This document shows positions 5,444 through 9,827 of a stretch of DNA of 9,827 nucleotides, piece after piece. Source of the stretch: Deltaproteobacteria bacterium (GTDB lineage Bacteria; Desulfobacterota; Desulfobaccia; Desulfobaccales; 0-14-0-80-60-11); contig JAKAGH010000100.1 of the NCBI GenBank assembly GCA_021817645.1, forward strand, positions 1 through 9,827. Direction: 5' to 3'. Position 1 is the first letter of the stretch. Every line of letters begins with the position of its first letter. A model generated the notes under the pieces. The model was given only the letters and a program-made list of their open reading frames with translations. It was not told where the DNA came from and did not search any database. Made by a program: the position numbers and the translations under genes.

Positions 5444-7729
5444 TTGATAATTTTTGTTCTTTTAACGGAAAACGGAAAACTGAAAACCGAAAACGGTCTC
5501 ATCCTCATTTACGGTGCCGGCAGCCTGGTTTCCCAGGTGTTGATCCTCCGGGAGTTCCTGGTGCTATCCCAGGGGCAGGAACTGAAACTGGCCCTGGGGC
5601 TTTGGTGCTGGCTGCTCTGGACCGGTCTGGGGAGCCTGCTGGGCGGGCGGCTGGCCTCCCGTCATCCCCCTGGCGTCCCCCAATTGGCAGGGCTCCTCTG
5701 CCTCCTGGCCTGGCTGCTGCCGGGCACCATCCTGGTCACCAAAGCCTTGCCCCTGCTGGCCCCCCTGCCCTGGGGCCAGTCCCTGCCCGCGGGCGCAGCG
5801 CTGCTCCTTTTCCTGATCCTGCTGGCTCCCTTCGGCCTGGTCTCGGGCTTCTTCTTTCCCTGGGCCTGCCGGGTCCTGGCGGCCTCCGCCCCTCAGGAAG
5901 CGGTGGGCCGGGTTTACTATCTGGAGGCCCTGGGCGCGGCCCTGGGGGTCTGCCTGCTGCAACTCCTGCTGCTGGGCCGCTATTCCACCCTGGCCTTGAG
6001 CCTGGGCGGCGGCTTCTTGCTGGCCCTGGCCGCCTGGCTCCTGGCCCGCCCCCGGACTCTGGCCTTAAGTCTGGCCGCGGCTGGGGGATTGTTGCTCCTG
6101 ACCGGGGGGTTAATCTTTCACCCGCAACTGGAACGACTGAGCCTCACCTGGCAGTGGCCCGGCCGCCAGGTCCTGGCCAGCGTCGATAGCCCTTATGCCC
6201 GTCTCACCGCCACCCGGGAAGGGGAGCAGGTCAGTTTCTTTGCCAATAGCCTGTGGCTGTTCTCTTACCCTGATCCCTTGAACGCCGAATACCAGACGCA
6301 ATTCGGCCTCCTGGAGCATCCCCGGCCCCGGCGGGTCCTGCTCCTGGGGGGCGGCGCCCCGGGTTTGGTGCCGGAGGTCTTAAAGACCGCCACGGTCTCG
6401 CATCTGGACTATGTGGAACTGGACCCGCAACTGGTGGCCCTGGGACGGCAGGTCCTGGCCCCGGGAGGGGACAACGGCAAGGTGCGCCTCATCTACCAGG
6501 ATGCCCGCCGCTACCTGAGTGCGACCGACGCGATCTATGATGTTATCCTCATGGCCCTGCCGGAGCCCCAAAACGCCCAGTTAAACCGCTATTATACCCG
6601 GGAGTTCTTTGCCATTGTCGCCCGCCATCTGGAGCCCCGGGGGGGGGTCTTCAGTTTCTCCCTGGCCGGGTCCGAAACCAGCCTCCAGCCCCTGCGGGCC
6701 GCGTACCTGGCCCTGACCTACCACACCTTGCGCCGGGTCTTCCCGGAGGTTTTGGTGTTCCCGGGCGAACGGGCCCGCTTCTTTGCCAGCCCCACGCCCG
6801 GAACCCTGGTCGGAGACCCGGAGGTTTTGGCCGCCCGGATTGCCGCGCGCAATTTAAGCTTAGAATATGTCAGGGACTATTATCTCCTGCAAGACTTGTC
6901 CCGGCCCCGGCAGGATTACCTGCGCCGCGTCCTGGAGAGCCAACCGCCGGAAGTGAATACCGACCTCAATCCCCGCTGCTATTTCTATGATCTGGCCCTG
7001 AGCGGCATGCAAGAAGGGCTGCCTCTAAAAGAAATCCTGCTTTTCCTCAGATACCAGTCACCTTTCATTCTGTGGGCCGCCATCGGCCTGGCGACCCTGC
7101 TCCTATCCGCCTTTTTGCGCACCCGCTCCGGTCCTCTCTATCTCTATCAGGTGGTGATCATGGGTCTGGGGACCATGACCCTGGAAATCGTGGTTCTCAT
7201 CCTTTTTCAAATCCAGTTGGGCTCTCTCTACCGGCAATTGGGCCTGCTGATCGCCGCGTTCATGGCCGGGATGGCCGCGGGCGGGGCCTGGGCCCCCAGG
7301 GCCATGAAACCCAGGGAAGCTGCCGGGGCCCCAGGCGCATCTCCCCGGGCCTGGTTCCTGGTGGCATCCTGGCAGGGAGGACTGGCAGTTTTGGCGCTGC
7401 TTTTGGCCCTGGCCCTGCCCCTCGTCTCCCGTTTCTCCTGGTCCGGCCGGGAAATGGCGCTGCAGGCGGGCTTCGCCGGATTGTTGGTCCTGGTGGGAGG
7501 TTTGGGTGGAGCCGTGTTTGCCGGCAGCGCCGCGCTCTGGGGCCAGGCCCGGCCGGATGCCGGGGCCCGGGGGGGAATCCTTTATGCCGCAGACCTGCTG
7601 GGGGCCACCGTGGGCTCCCTGGGGATCAGCCTGGTGGTGCTGCCGGTATGGGGCCTGGCCCCCACCCTCTATCTGGTGGCTGCGCTCCACGCCGGCGCGG
7701 CCCTAGTGCTGGCCCGCAGCCGCATTTGA
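5444..7729 (+). CDS. Polytopic membrane protein with central spermidine-synthase-like domain
   Basis: A 761-aa inner-membrane protein. About seven hydrophobic segments (residues about 17-225) precede a soluble Rossmann-fold domain (about 240-500), and about seven more segments (540-757) follow. The soluble domain looks like the spermidine/spermine synthase superfamily: RVLLLGGGAPG (297-307, nucleotide loop), DYVELDP with E325, YQDARRYL with D353, YDVILMALPEPQ (365-376) and YYTREFF. Two features of true aminopropyltransferases are altered: GGGDG is GGGAPG, and the catalytic acidic D-x-x-D motif reads MALPEP. Classical spermidine synthesis is therefore doubtful, and substrate and reaction are unknown. 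The start is uncertain: TTG 5444 lacks a ribosome binding site, and codons 8-18 (LTENGKLKTEN) are read from a heptamer repeat. No better start exists before the first membrane segment (the next, GTG near 5537, would remove it). Downstream of the sigma-54 regulator by 75 nt; co-transcription is possible. Confidence 0.85.
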   Translation: MIIFVLLTENGKLKTENGLILIYGAGSLVSQVLILREFLVLSQGQELKLALGLWCWLLWTGLGSLLGGRLASRHPPGVPQLAGLLCLLAWLLPGTILVTKALPLLAPLPWGQSLPAGAALLLFLILLAPFGLVSGFFFPWACRVLAASAPQEAVGRVYYLEALGAALGVCLLQLLLLGRYSTLALSLGGGFLLALAAWLLARPRTLALSLAAAGGLLLLTGGLIFHPQLERLSLTWQWPGRQVLASVDSPYARLTATREGEQVSFFANSLWLFSYPDPLNAEYQTQFGLLEHPRPRRVLLLGGGAPGLVPEVLKTATVSHLDYVELDPQLVALGRQVLAPGGDNGKVRLIYQDARRYLSATDAIYDVILMALPEPQNAQLNRYYTREFFAIVARHLEPRGGVFSFSLAGSETSLQPLRAAYLALTYHTLRRVFPEVLVFPGERARFFASPTPGTLVGDPEVLAARIAARNLSLEYVRDYYLLQDLSRPRQDYLRRVLESQPPEVNTDLNPRCYFYDLALSGMQEGLPLKEILLFLRYQSPFILWAAIGLATLLLSAFLRTRSGPLYLYQVVIMGLGTMTLEIVVLILFQIQLGSLYRQLGLLIAAFMAGMAAGGAWAPRAMKPREAAGAPGASPRAWFLVASWQGGLAVLALLLALALPLVSRFSWSGREMALQAGFAGLLVLVGGLGGAVFAGSAALWGQARPDAGARGGILYAADLLGATVGSLGISLVVLPVWGLAPTLYLVAALHAGAALVLARSRI
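5465..5496 (+). repeat. Heptanucleotide tandem array inside the start of the membrane-protein frame
   Basis: Units ACGGAAA (5465), ACGGAAA (5472), ACTGAAA (5479), ACCGAAA (5486) and partial ACGG (5493-5496): about 4.6 copies with a strict 7-nt period. It lies in the reading frame of the following gene, encoding low-complexity T/E/N/G/K residues. Confidence 0.75.
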
Positions 7730-7734
7730 GAAAA

Positions 7735-7782
7735 CAGTAGTCAGTTGCCAGTTGTTTTTCTCTGGCTACTGGCTCGCTGATA
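7735..7782. repeat. Inverted pair of heptanucleotide arrays after the membrane-protein gene
   Basis: The left array is CAGTAGT, CAGTTGC, CAGTTGT (7735-7755). After TTTTCT, the right array is CTGGCTA, CTGGCTC, GCTGATA (7762-7782). Read in reverse complement, the right array is of the same CAGT/CCAG type, so the two face each other and could fold (CAGTAG with CTACTG; GCCAG with CTGGC). It starts 5 nt after the stop codon. The remainder up to 7880 shows only a weak promoter-like TTGATT at 7837-7842. Confidence 0.6.
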
Positions 7783-7881
7783 CCCTCCAGCATTTCCCGG
7801 ATACCCCCTTGCATCCCCCGGCGGAATTCTTATTTTTTGATTAACCTTGTTCTTTCCTGTATCTGGACCAAGACGATCCGG

Positions 7882-7922
7882 TAGGGCTAATTCACACCAG
7901 CATTAGCCGCTAAGGAAGGAGG
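7882..7922 (+). promoter_or_regulatory. Leader hairpin abutting a very strong ribosome binding site
   Basis: GGCTAAT (7885-7891), 10-nt loop, ATTAGCC (7902-7908). With one bulged G the stem extends by TAG/CTA (7882-7884 with 7910-7912). The Shine-Dalgarno AAGGAAGGAGG (about 7912-7922) starts at the foot of the stem and ends 6 nt before ATG 7929. The hairpin could be an operator dyad or an mRNA element controlling or stabilising translation of the 79-aa protein. Confidence 0.45.
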
Positions 7923-7928
7923 CCAGGA

Positions 7929-8168
7929 ATGCCGCAACCCATGAAAGCCAAACGGGCCTGGGCCGTGAGTTATACTCCCCAATATTTCCTGGAAATGGGG
8001 GAAGAGTATGACCACAACCGCCTGGAACAATTAAATGACCATCTGGCCCAAGGGGATTATGCGCTGCTGAGCGACGACACCCAGGGGTTTCCCGGGGATT
8101 TGGTGATCGATTTCCCGGCCGCGTCGGAGCAGCCTTATACGGCGATCATCCAGGTGTCGGCTGCATAA
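7929..8168 (+). CDS. 79-aa protein of unknown function
   Basis: I do not recognise a family. It is a small soluble acidic protein without signal peptide, membrane segment or Cys. It has a basic first ten residues (MPQPMKAKRA), then an acidic, aromatic-containing middle (EEYDHNRLEQLNDHL; DYALLSDDTQGFPGD) and a C-terminal alternating pattern (LVIDF; YTAIIQVSA) that suggests a short beta-sheet end. Evidence that it is a gene: the exceptional ribosome binding site at 6-nt spacing, codon use like its neighbours, and a terminator-like hairpin 60 nt after the stop. It appears to be transcribed alone, with intergenic repeats upstream. Confidence 0.75.
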   Translation: MPQPMKAKRAWAVSYTPQYFLEMGEEYDHNRLEQLNDHLAQGDYALLSDDTQGFPGDLVIDFPAASEQPYTAIIQVSAA

Positions 8169-8226
8169 ACTTATAAGCCCCTGCCGGCCGCGTGGAAATT
8201 TTTCCTGCCTTCAGGACTTCCAAGGG

Positions 8227-8243
8227 AAAGGTACGCCTTTTTT
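8227..8243 (+). terminator. Weak intrinsic terminator after the 79-aa gene
   Basis: Stem AAAGG (8227-8231) / TACG tetraloop / CCTTT (8236-8240), with a T-run through 8243. The stem is short and some Ts are shared with it, so strength is doubtful, but position and orientation fit. Confidence 0.4.
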
Positions 8244-8333
8244 CCGACCCAAACCTCCAGAAATTCATCTCACCAGTAATCCTGCCGATTTTTATTGATT
8301 AGAGCGGTGCCAAGATCTCAAATTTCCCAGAAA

Positions 8334-8357
8334 TGTCATTCTCAGGGAAGCGAAACG
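8334..8357. repeat. Possible remnant of the TGTCATTCTGAGC-type repeat
   Basis: TGTCATTCTCAGGGAAGCG, then AAACG, resembles the left end of the element at 893 (TGTCATTCTGAGCG-AGCGAA). No matching right end is seen nearby. It is short and degenerate, so it may be chance. Confidence 0.3.
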
Positions 8358-8416
8358 TCCAGTCTTTTCAAGCGTCTGGCCACTTGTTGCGCTTAGAATT
8401 CGTTTAATGAGAGACA

Positions 8417-8471
8417 GATCCGTTAATATTTCTCCAGGCAAATCTATCTAACGATTAAGACCTTACGGATC
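8417..8471 (+). promoter_or_regulatory. Structured 5' leader of the small secreted protein
   Basis: GATCCGT (8417-8423) and ACGGATC (8465-8471) are perfect inverted 7-mers closing a 41-nt loop. A small hairpin GCCG-TAG-CGGC (8475-8485) lies between them and the ribosome binding site at 8501. I could not match this to a known riboswitch class. It may be an untranslated-leader structure or operator; no clear promoter boxes were found in 8244-8500. Confidence 0.25.
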
Positions 8472-8510
8472 GAAGCCGTAGCGGCGAACTCTGTTTTTCT
8501 GGAGGGTGTT

Positions 8511-8789
8511 ATGGGTAAAGGCATGCGTTTTTGGGTACTGGTGGCAATTTTCTCCCTCCTGGTTCCCGCCTCTGCTTTGGCCGGCCCTAAGGGCCAGGGG
8601 CAAGGAGCAGGCCAGGGCGGCGGACAAGGCCAGGGGAAAGCGATGCAGCAGCAAAAATGGAGCAATGGCCAGCCTCCCGGCTGGAGCCAGGGAACCAAGA
8701 AGGGTTGGAGCAACAAGGACACGACCGTGCCCCCCGGATTGCAGAAGAAGGACCAGCTGCCCAAGGGGATACAAAAGAAATCCCAGTAG
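8511..8789 (+). CDS. Small secreted Gly/Gln-rich protein with PPG(W/L) motifs
   Basis: A 92-aa precursor. Residues 1-24 form a classical Sec signal peptide (basic MGKGMR, hydrophobic FWVLVAIFSLLV, cleavage after ALA), so the product is likely periplasmic or extracellular. The mature part starts with a Gly/Gln/Lys low-complexity stretch (GQGQGAGQGGGQGQGK), then PPGWSQGTKKGW and PPGLQKKDQLPKGIQKK, a basic tail. Short exported proteins with G-N/Q-G repeats and PPG-x-x-KK-x-x-LPPG-type tails are common in proteobacteria, but I know of no established function. The ribosome binding site GGAGGG (8501-8506) sits 4 nt before ATG 8511. It is monocistronic, ended by the hairpin at 8816-8837. Confidence 0.8.
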   Translation: MGKGMRFWVLVAIFSLLVPASALAGPKGQGQGAGQGGGQGQGKAMQQQKWSNGQPPGWSQGTKKGWSNKDTTVPPGLQKKDQLPKGIQKKSQ

Positions 8790-8815
8790 GCCGGCGGCAA
8801 GGAAGGAATTTCAGG

Positions 8816-8837
8816 GGGCGGACCCGGGGGTCCGCCC
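8816..8837 (+). terminator. GC-rich hairpin after the secreted-protein gene
   Basis: A perfect 9-bp stem GGGCGGACC (8816-8824), CGGG loop, GGTCCGCCC (8829-8837), 27 nt after the stop. The following sequence TGGTTATGATGATTATTT is only moderately T-rich, so termination may be partial. A REP-like repeat is an alternative. Confidence 0.5.
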
Positions 8838-8870
8838 TGGTTATGATGATTATTTGACTGCGGGCCGGAT

Positions 8871-8889
8871 CAGGCTTGAACCAAGCCTG
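8871..8889. terminator. Perfect hairpin between convergent transcription units
   Basis: CAGGCTTG (8871-8878), AAC loop, CAAGCCTG (8882-8889): an 8-bp stem. On the minus strand it lies 14 nt after the stop of the putative 21-aa peptide. Neither side has a strong T-tract, so this is a structural 3'-end candidate rather than a textbook terminator. Confidence 0.3.
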
Positions 8890-8902
8890 CGCTTCATTTC
8901 CC

Positions 8903-8968
8903 TCAGCAGCCACCCCATCTTGAGGCTACCACCAATAAGACGATGGCAATAACAATAAGCCATTCCAT
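8903..8968 (-). CDS. Putative 21-residue single-span membrane peptide
   Basis: A short frame starting at ATG 8968 and ending at TGA 8903-8905. The product begins MEW, continues with the uninterrupted hydrophobic run LIVIAIVLLVVA (residues 4-15) and ends SRWGGC, a typical tiny single-pass membrane protein. AAGGAG (8985-8980) lies upstream with 11-nt spacing, slightly long. It is 77 nt downstream of the response-regulator stop, so it could be its operon partner. A hairpin lies on each side (9000-9029 and 8871-8889). It is too short for statistical support from composition. Chance is possible, but an all-hydrophobic core combined with a ribosome binding site is suggestive. Confidence 0.35.
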   Translation of the reverse strand: MEWLIVIAIVLLVVASRWGGC

Positions 8969-8999
8969 CTGGTTAACTTCTCCTTAGGTTGAGGCGGAC

Positions 9000-9029
9000 C
9001 AGGTGTTAGCCCTGCTGGGGGCACACCTG
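9000..9029. terminator. Two-tier hairpin after the response-regulator gene
   Basis: CAGGTGT (9000-9006) pairs with ACACCTG (9023-9029), and inside it GCCC (9009-9012) pairs with GGGC (9019-9022). It lies 17 nt past the minus-strand response regulator stop. No T-tract follows on the minus strand. It may be a processing or attenuating structure between the regulator and the small membrane ORF. Confidence 0.4.
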
Positions 9030-9045
9030 CTCTATCTTTATAATA

Positions 9046-9465
9046 TCAGTTTTTTTCCTCTTCCAGGCGTTTTTTCATTTCTTTGTTCTGCCGCACCATC
9101 TCCCGCCAGCGCATGCCCTTGTCAATGGCCAGGAGGATCTGTTCCTTGCGAAAGGGTTTGGTGATGAAGTCAAACGCTCCCTGAGCCATGGCTTCTTCCG
9201 CGGACTCCAGGGAGCCGTAGGCGGTGATGACTATGACCAGGGCGTCTTCATCCATTTTTCGGGCCGCCGCCAAGAGCTCCATGCCATCCATGCCCGGCAT
9301 CTTCAGATCGGTGAGGATCAGGTCGAATGGCTCCTTTCCCAGAAACTCGGCCGCCTCCATGGGGTTATTGGTGGCGGTGACCTGATGGTCGGAATAACCC
9401 TCGATGATCATTTTCAGCAGGGCCAACATGTCCAGTTCGTCATCAACGGCCAGAATGCGTCCCAT
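9046..9465 (-). CDS. Single-domain response regulator (CheY-like) with coiled-coil tail
   Basis: A 139-aa cytoplasmic phospho-receiver protein. Acidic pocket D8/D9, phospho-acceptor D53 (LILTDLKMPGMDG), switch T81 (VIVITAYG), and K103 (ITKPF). Residues about 117-139 (RWREMVRQNKEMKKRLEEEK) form a charged, probably coiled-coil extension in place of an output domain, so it should act by protein contact or as a phospho-relay. ATG 9465 is preceded by AAGGAGG (9482-9476) at 10-nt spacing. It lies downstream of the PEP-synthase-like gene on the same strand (128-nt gap containing a heptamer array) and is probably functionally linked. No kinase is in view. It shares the receiver fold with the sigma-54 regulator at 4025 but is not a close duplicate. 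Confidence 0.92.
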   Translation of the reverse strand: MGRILAVDDELDMLALLKMIIEGYSDHQVTATNNPMEAAEFLGKEPFDLILTDLKMPGMDGMELLAAARKMDEDALVIVITAYGSLESAEEAMAQGAFDFITKPFRKEQILLAIDKGMRWREMVRQNKEMKKRLEEEKN

Positions 9466-9510
9466 TCTTTACGGACCTCCTTAATTTGCGGCGGCGCCGG
9501 CCGCTTGCGG

Positions 9511-9544
9511 AAGTTCAAGGTTCAAAGTTAAGGTTCAAACTTAA
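9511..9544. repeat. Heptanucleotide-like array of GTTCAA units
   Basis: AAGTTCA (9511), AGGTTCA (9518), AAGTTA (9525, one base short), AGGTTCA (9531) and AACTTAA (9538): about five units with a 7-nt period and one slip. It lies between the PEP-synthase-like gene and the response regulator, just beyond a GC-rich palindromic GGCGGCGCCGGCCGC stretch (9489-9503). Confidence 0.55.
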
Positions 9545-9587
9545 CGGGGCGCTTCCCGCCGACTTCCCATAATTTTCCCTGGGTTCT

Positions 9588-9608
9588 TTCTGCTCACTGC
9601 TTACTGCT
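9588..9608 (-). repeat. Heptanucleotide tandem array across a stop codon
   Basis: Read on the minus strand: AGCAGTA (9608-9602), AGCAGTG (9601-9595), AGCAGAA (9594-9588). The TGA stop of the PEP-synthase-like gene (9596-9594) and its last codons (SSKQ) lie inside. It is nearly identical to the array at 711-731. Confidence 0.7.
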
Positions 9609-9827
9609 TGCTTCCTTGATTCCGGCAAAGAACTCCAGGTAATAATGGTCCACGGTCTCCTCGGAAAGCATACTCATGTCCAGTTGTTTGCTGATCATCA
9701 TCAGCCGCCCCAGGAGTTCCAGCTTTTCCTCCAAGGTAGCCGCATCATAACCGTCAATGCGGGCGGACAGGGAATCCTCCTTGACTTCCACCCGAAAATC
9801 CATACTGCGCAGCACCTTGGAGAGAAA
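9594..9827 (-). CDS. C-terminal end of a PEP-synthase-like (PEP/pyruvate-binding) protein (partial)
   Basis: The frame is open from the right edge (first visible codon 9827-9825), so the gene starts outside the window and the in-frame GTG 9815 is unlikely to be its start. The 77 visible residues include MDFRVEVKEDSLSARIDGYD, then AATLEEKLELLGRLMMISKQ and LDMSM. From memory this resembles the C-terminal tail of phosphoenolpyruvate-synthase-like proteins of deltaproteobacteria (pattern GF.V...GDL..A...G...EEKLDLLGRLL...RQLDM.M). The catalytic domains are off-window, so whether it makes PEP or is a signalling relative cannot be judged. It is followed by a response regulator on the same strand. 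The last four residues come from a heptamer array. Confidence 0.6.
   Translation of the reverse strand, partial: FLSKVLRSMDFRVEVKEDSLSARIDGYDAATLEEKLELLGRLMMISKQLDMSMLSEETVDHYYLEFFAGIKEASSKQ

Noticed and set aside
5602..6189. Long alternative + frame inside the membrane-protein gene
   Set aside because: Proline/glycine-rich translation typical of an out-of-frame read of GC-rich leucine/alanine codons; the main frame has clear domains and membrane spans.
8378..8390. TGGCCACTTGTTGC as a second sigma-54 promoter
   Set aside because: The GG and GC elements are 9 nt apart instead of the required 10.
8417..8490. Cyclic-di-nucleotide (GEMM-type) or fluoride riboswitch in the leader of the secreted protein
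   Set aside because: Arms and a GCAAA-like string are present, but the conserved core motifs and helix order of these classes do not fit.
8587..8913. Minus-strand frames opposite the secreted-protein gene
   Set aside because: They are shadows of the Gly/Gln/Pro codons, lack ribosome binding sites, and cross the terminator hairpin at 8816-8837.
8850..8963. 37-codon minus frame starting at ATG 8963, overlapping the 21-aa peptide
   Set aside because: AAGGAG would be 16 nt upstream, too far, and the translation shows no recognisable feature; the 21-aa frame is better supported.
711..9608. CRISPR array interpretation of the tandem repeats
   Set aside because: Units are only 7 nt with no spacers; no cas genes are in view.

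Overview
The window looks like chromosomal DNA of a GC-rich, Gram-negative, strictly anaerobic-type deltaproteobacterium (Desulfobacca/Syntrophobacter-like). This is an inference. It rests on an NtrC-type sigma-54 activator, a GT9 heptosyltransferase-like protein (LPS), a single-domain cytoplasmic NagZ, a Cys-rich zinc-ribbon/HD protein of a type I associate with anaerobes, and an integral-membrane spermidine-synthase-like protein. No rRNA, tRNA, transposase, phage gene or CRISPR array is visible.

Layout. 1-718 (+): the end of an unidentified gene, then a zinc-ribbon protein with a collapsed HD domain. 719-1092: an intergenic gap full of repeats (a heptamer array, a REP-like double hairpin and a TGTCATTCTGAGC-type element). 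1093-2109 (+): GT9 glycosyltransferase, probably on a leaderless mRNA. 2110-2590: a non-coding stretch holding a perfect dyad, a good sigma-54 (-24/-12) promoter match and, about 80 nt after the predicted start, a very strong intrinsic terminator. Together these predict a small C-rich sRNA. 2591-3631 (-): NagZ, convergent with GT9. 3933-5368 (+): a near-consensus sigma-70 promoter driving an orphan NtrC-family regulator. 5444-7729 (+): a membrane protein with a central spermidine-synthase-like domain that lacks key acidic residues. 7929-8168 (+): a 79-aa unknown protein behind a leader hairpin and a very strong ribosome binding site. 8511-8789 (+): a small secreted Gly/Gln-rich protein with PPG(W/L) motifs. 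On the minus strand from the right edge: the C-terminus of a PEP-synthase-like protein, a CheY-like response regulator with a coiled-coil tail, and possibly a 21-residue single-span membrane peptide.

Genes are mostly single units with long spacers rather than operons. The exception is the minus-strand group at the right end, a likely signalling cassette (PEP-synthase-like protein plus response regulator). Cell-envelope functions recur: GT9, NagZ, the secreted PPG protein and the membrane protein.

Two signals stand out. One is the putative sigma-54-dependent sRNA at about 2314-2395. The other is a set of short tandem arrays with a strict or near-strict 7-nt period but different unit sequences, sitting at gene boundaries. 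Two of them supply the last codons and the stop codon of genes, and one is read as the N-terminus of the membrane protein.
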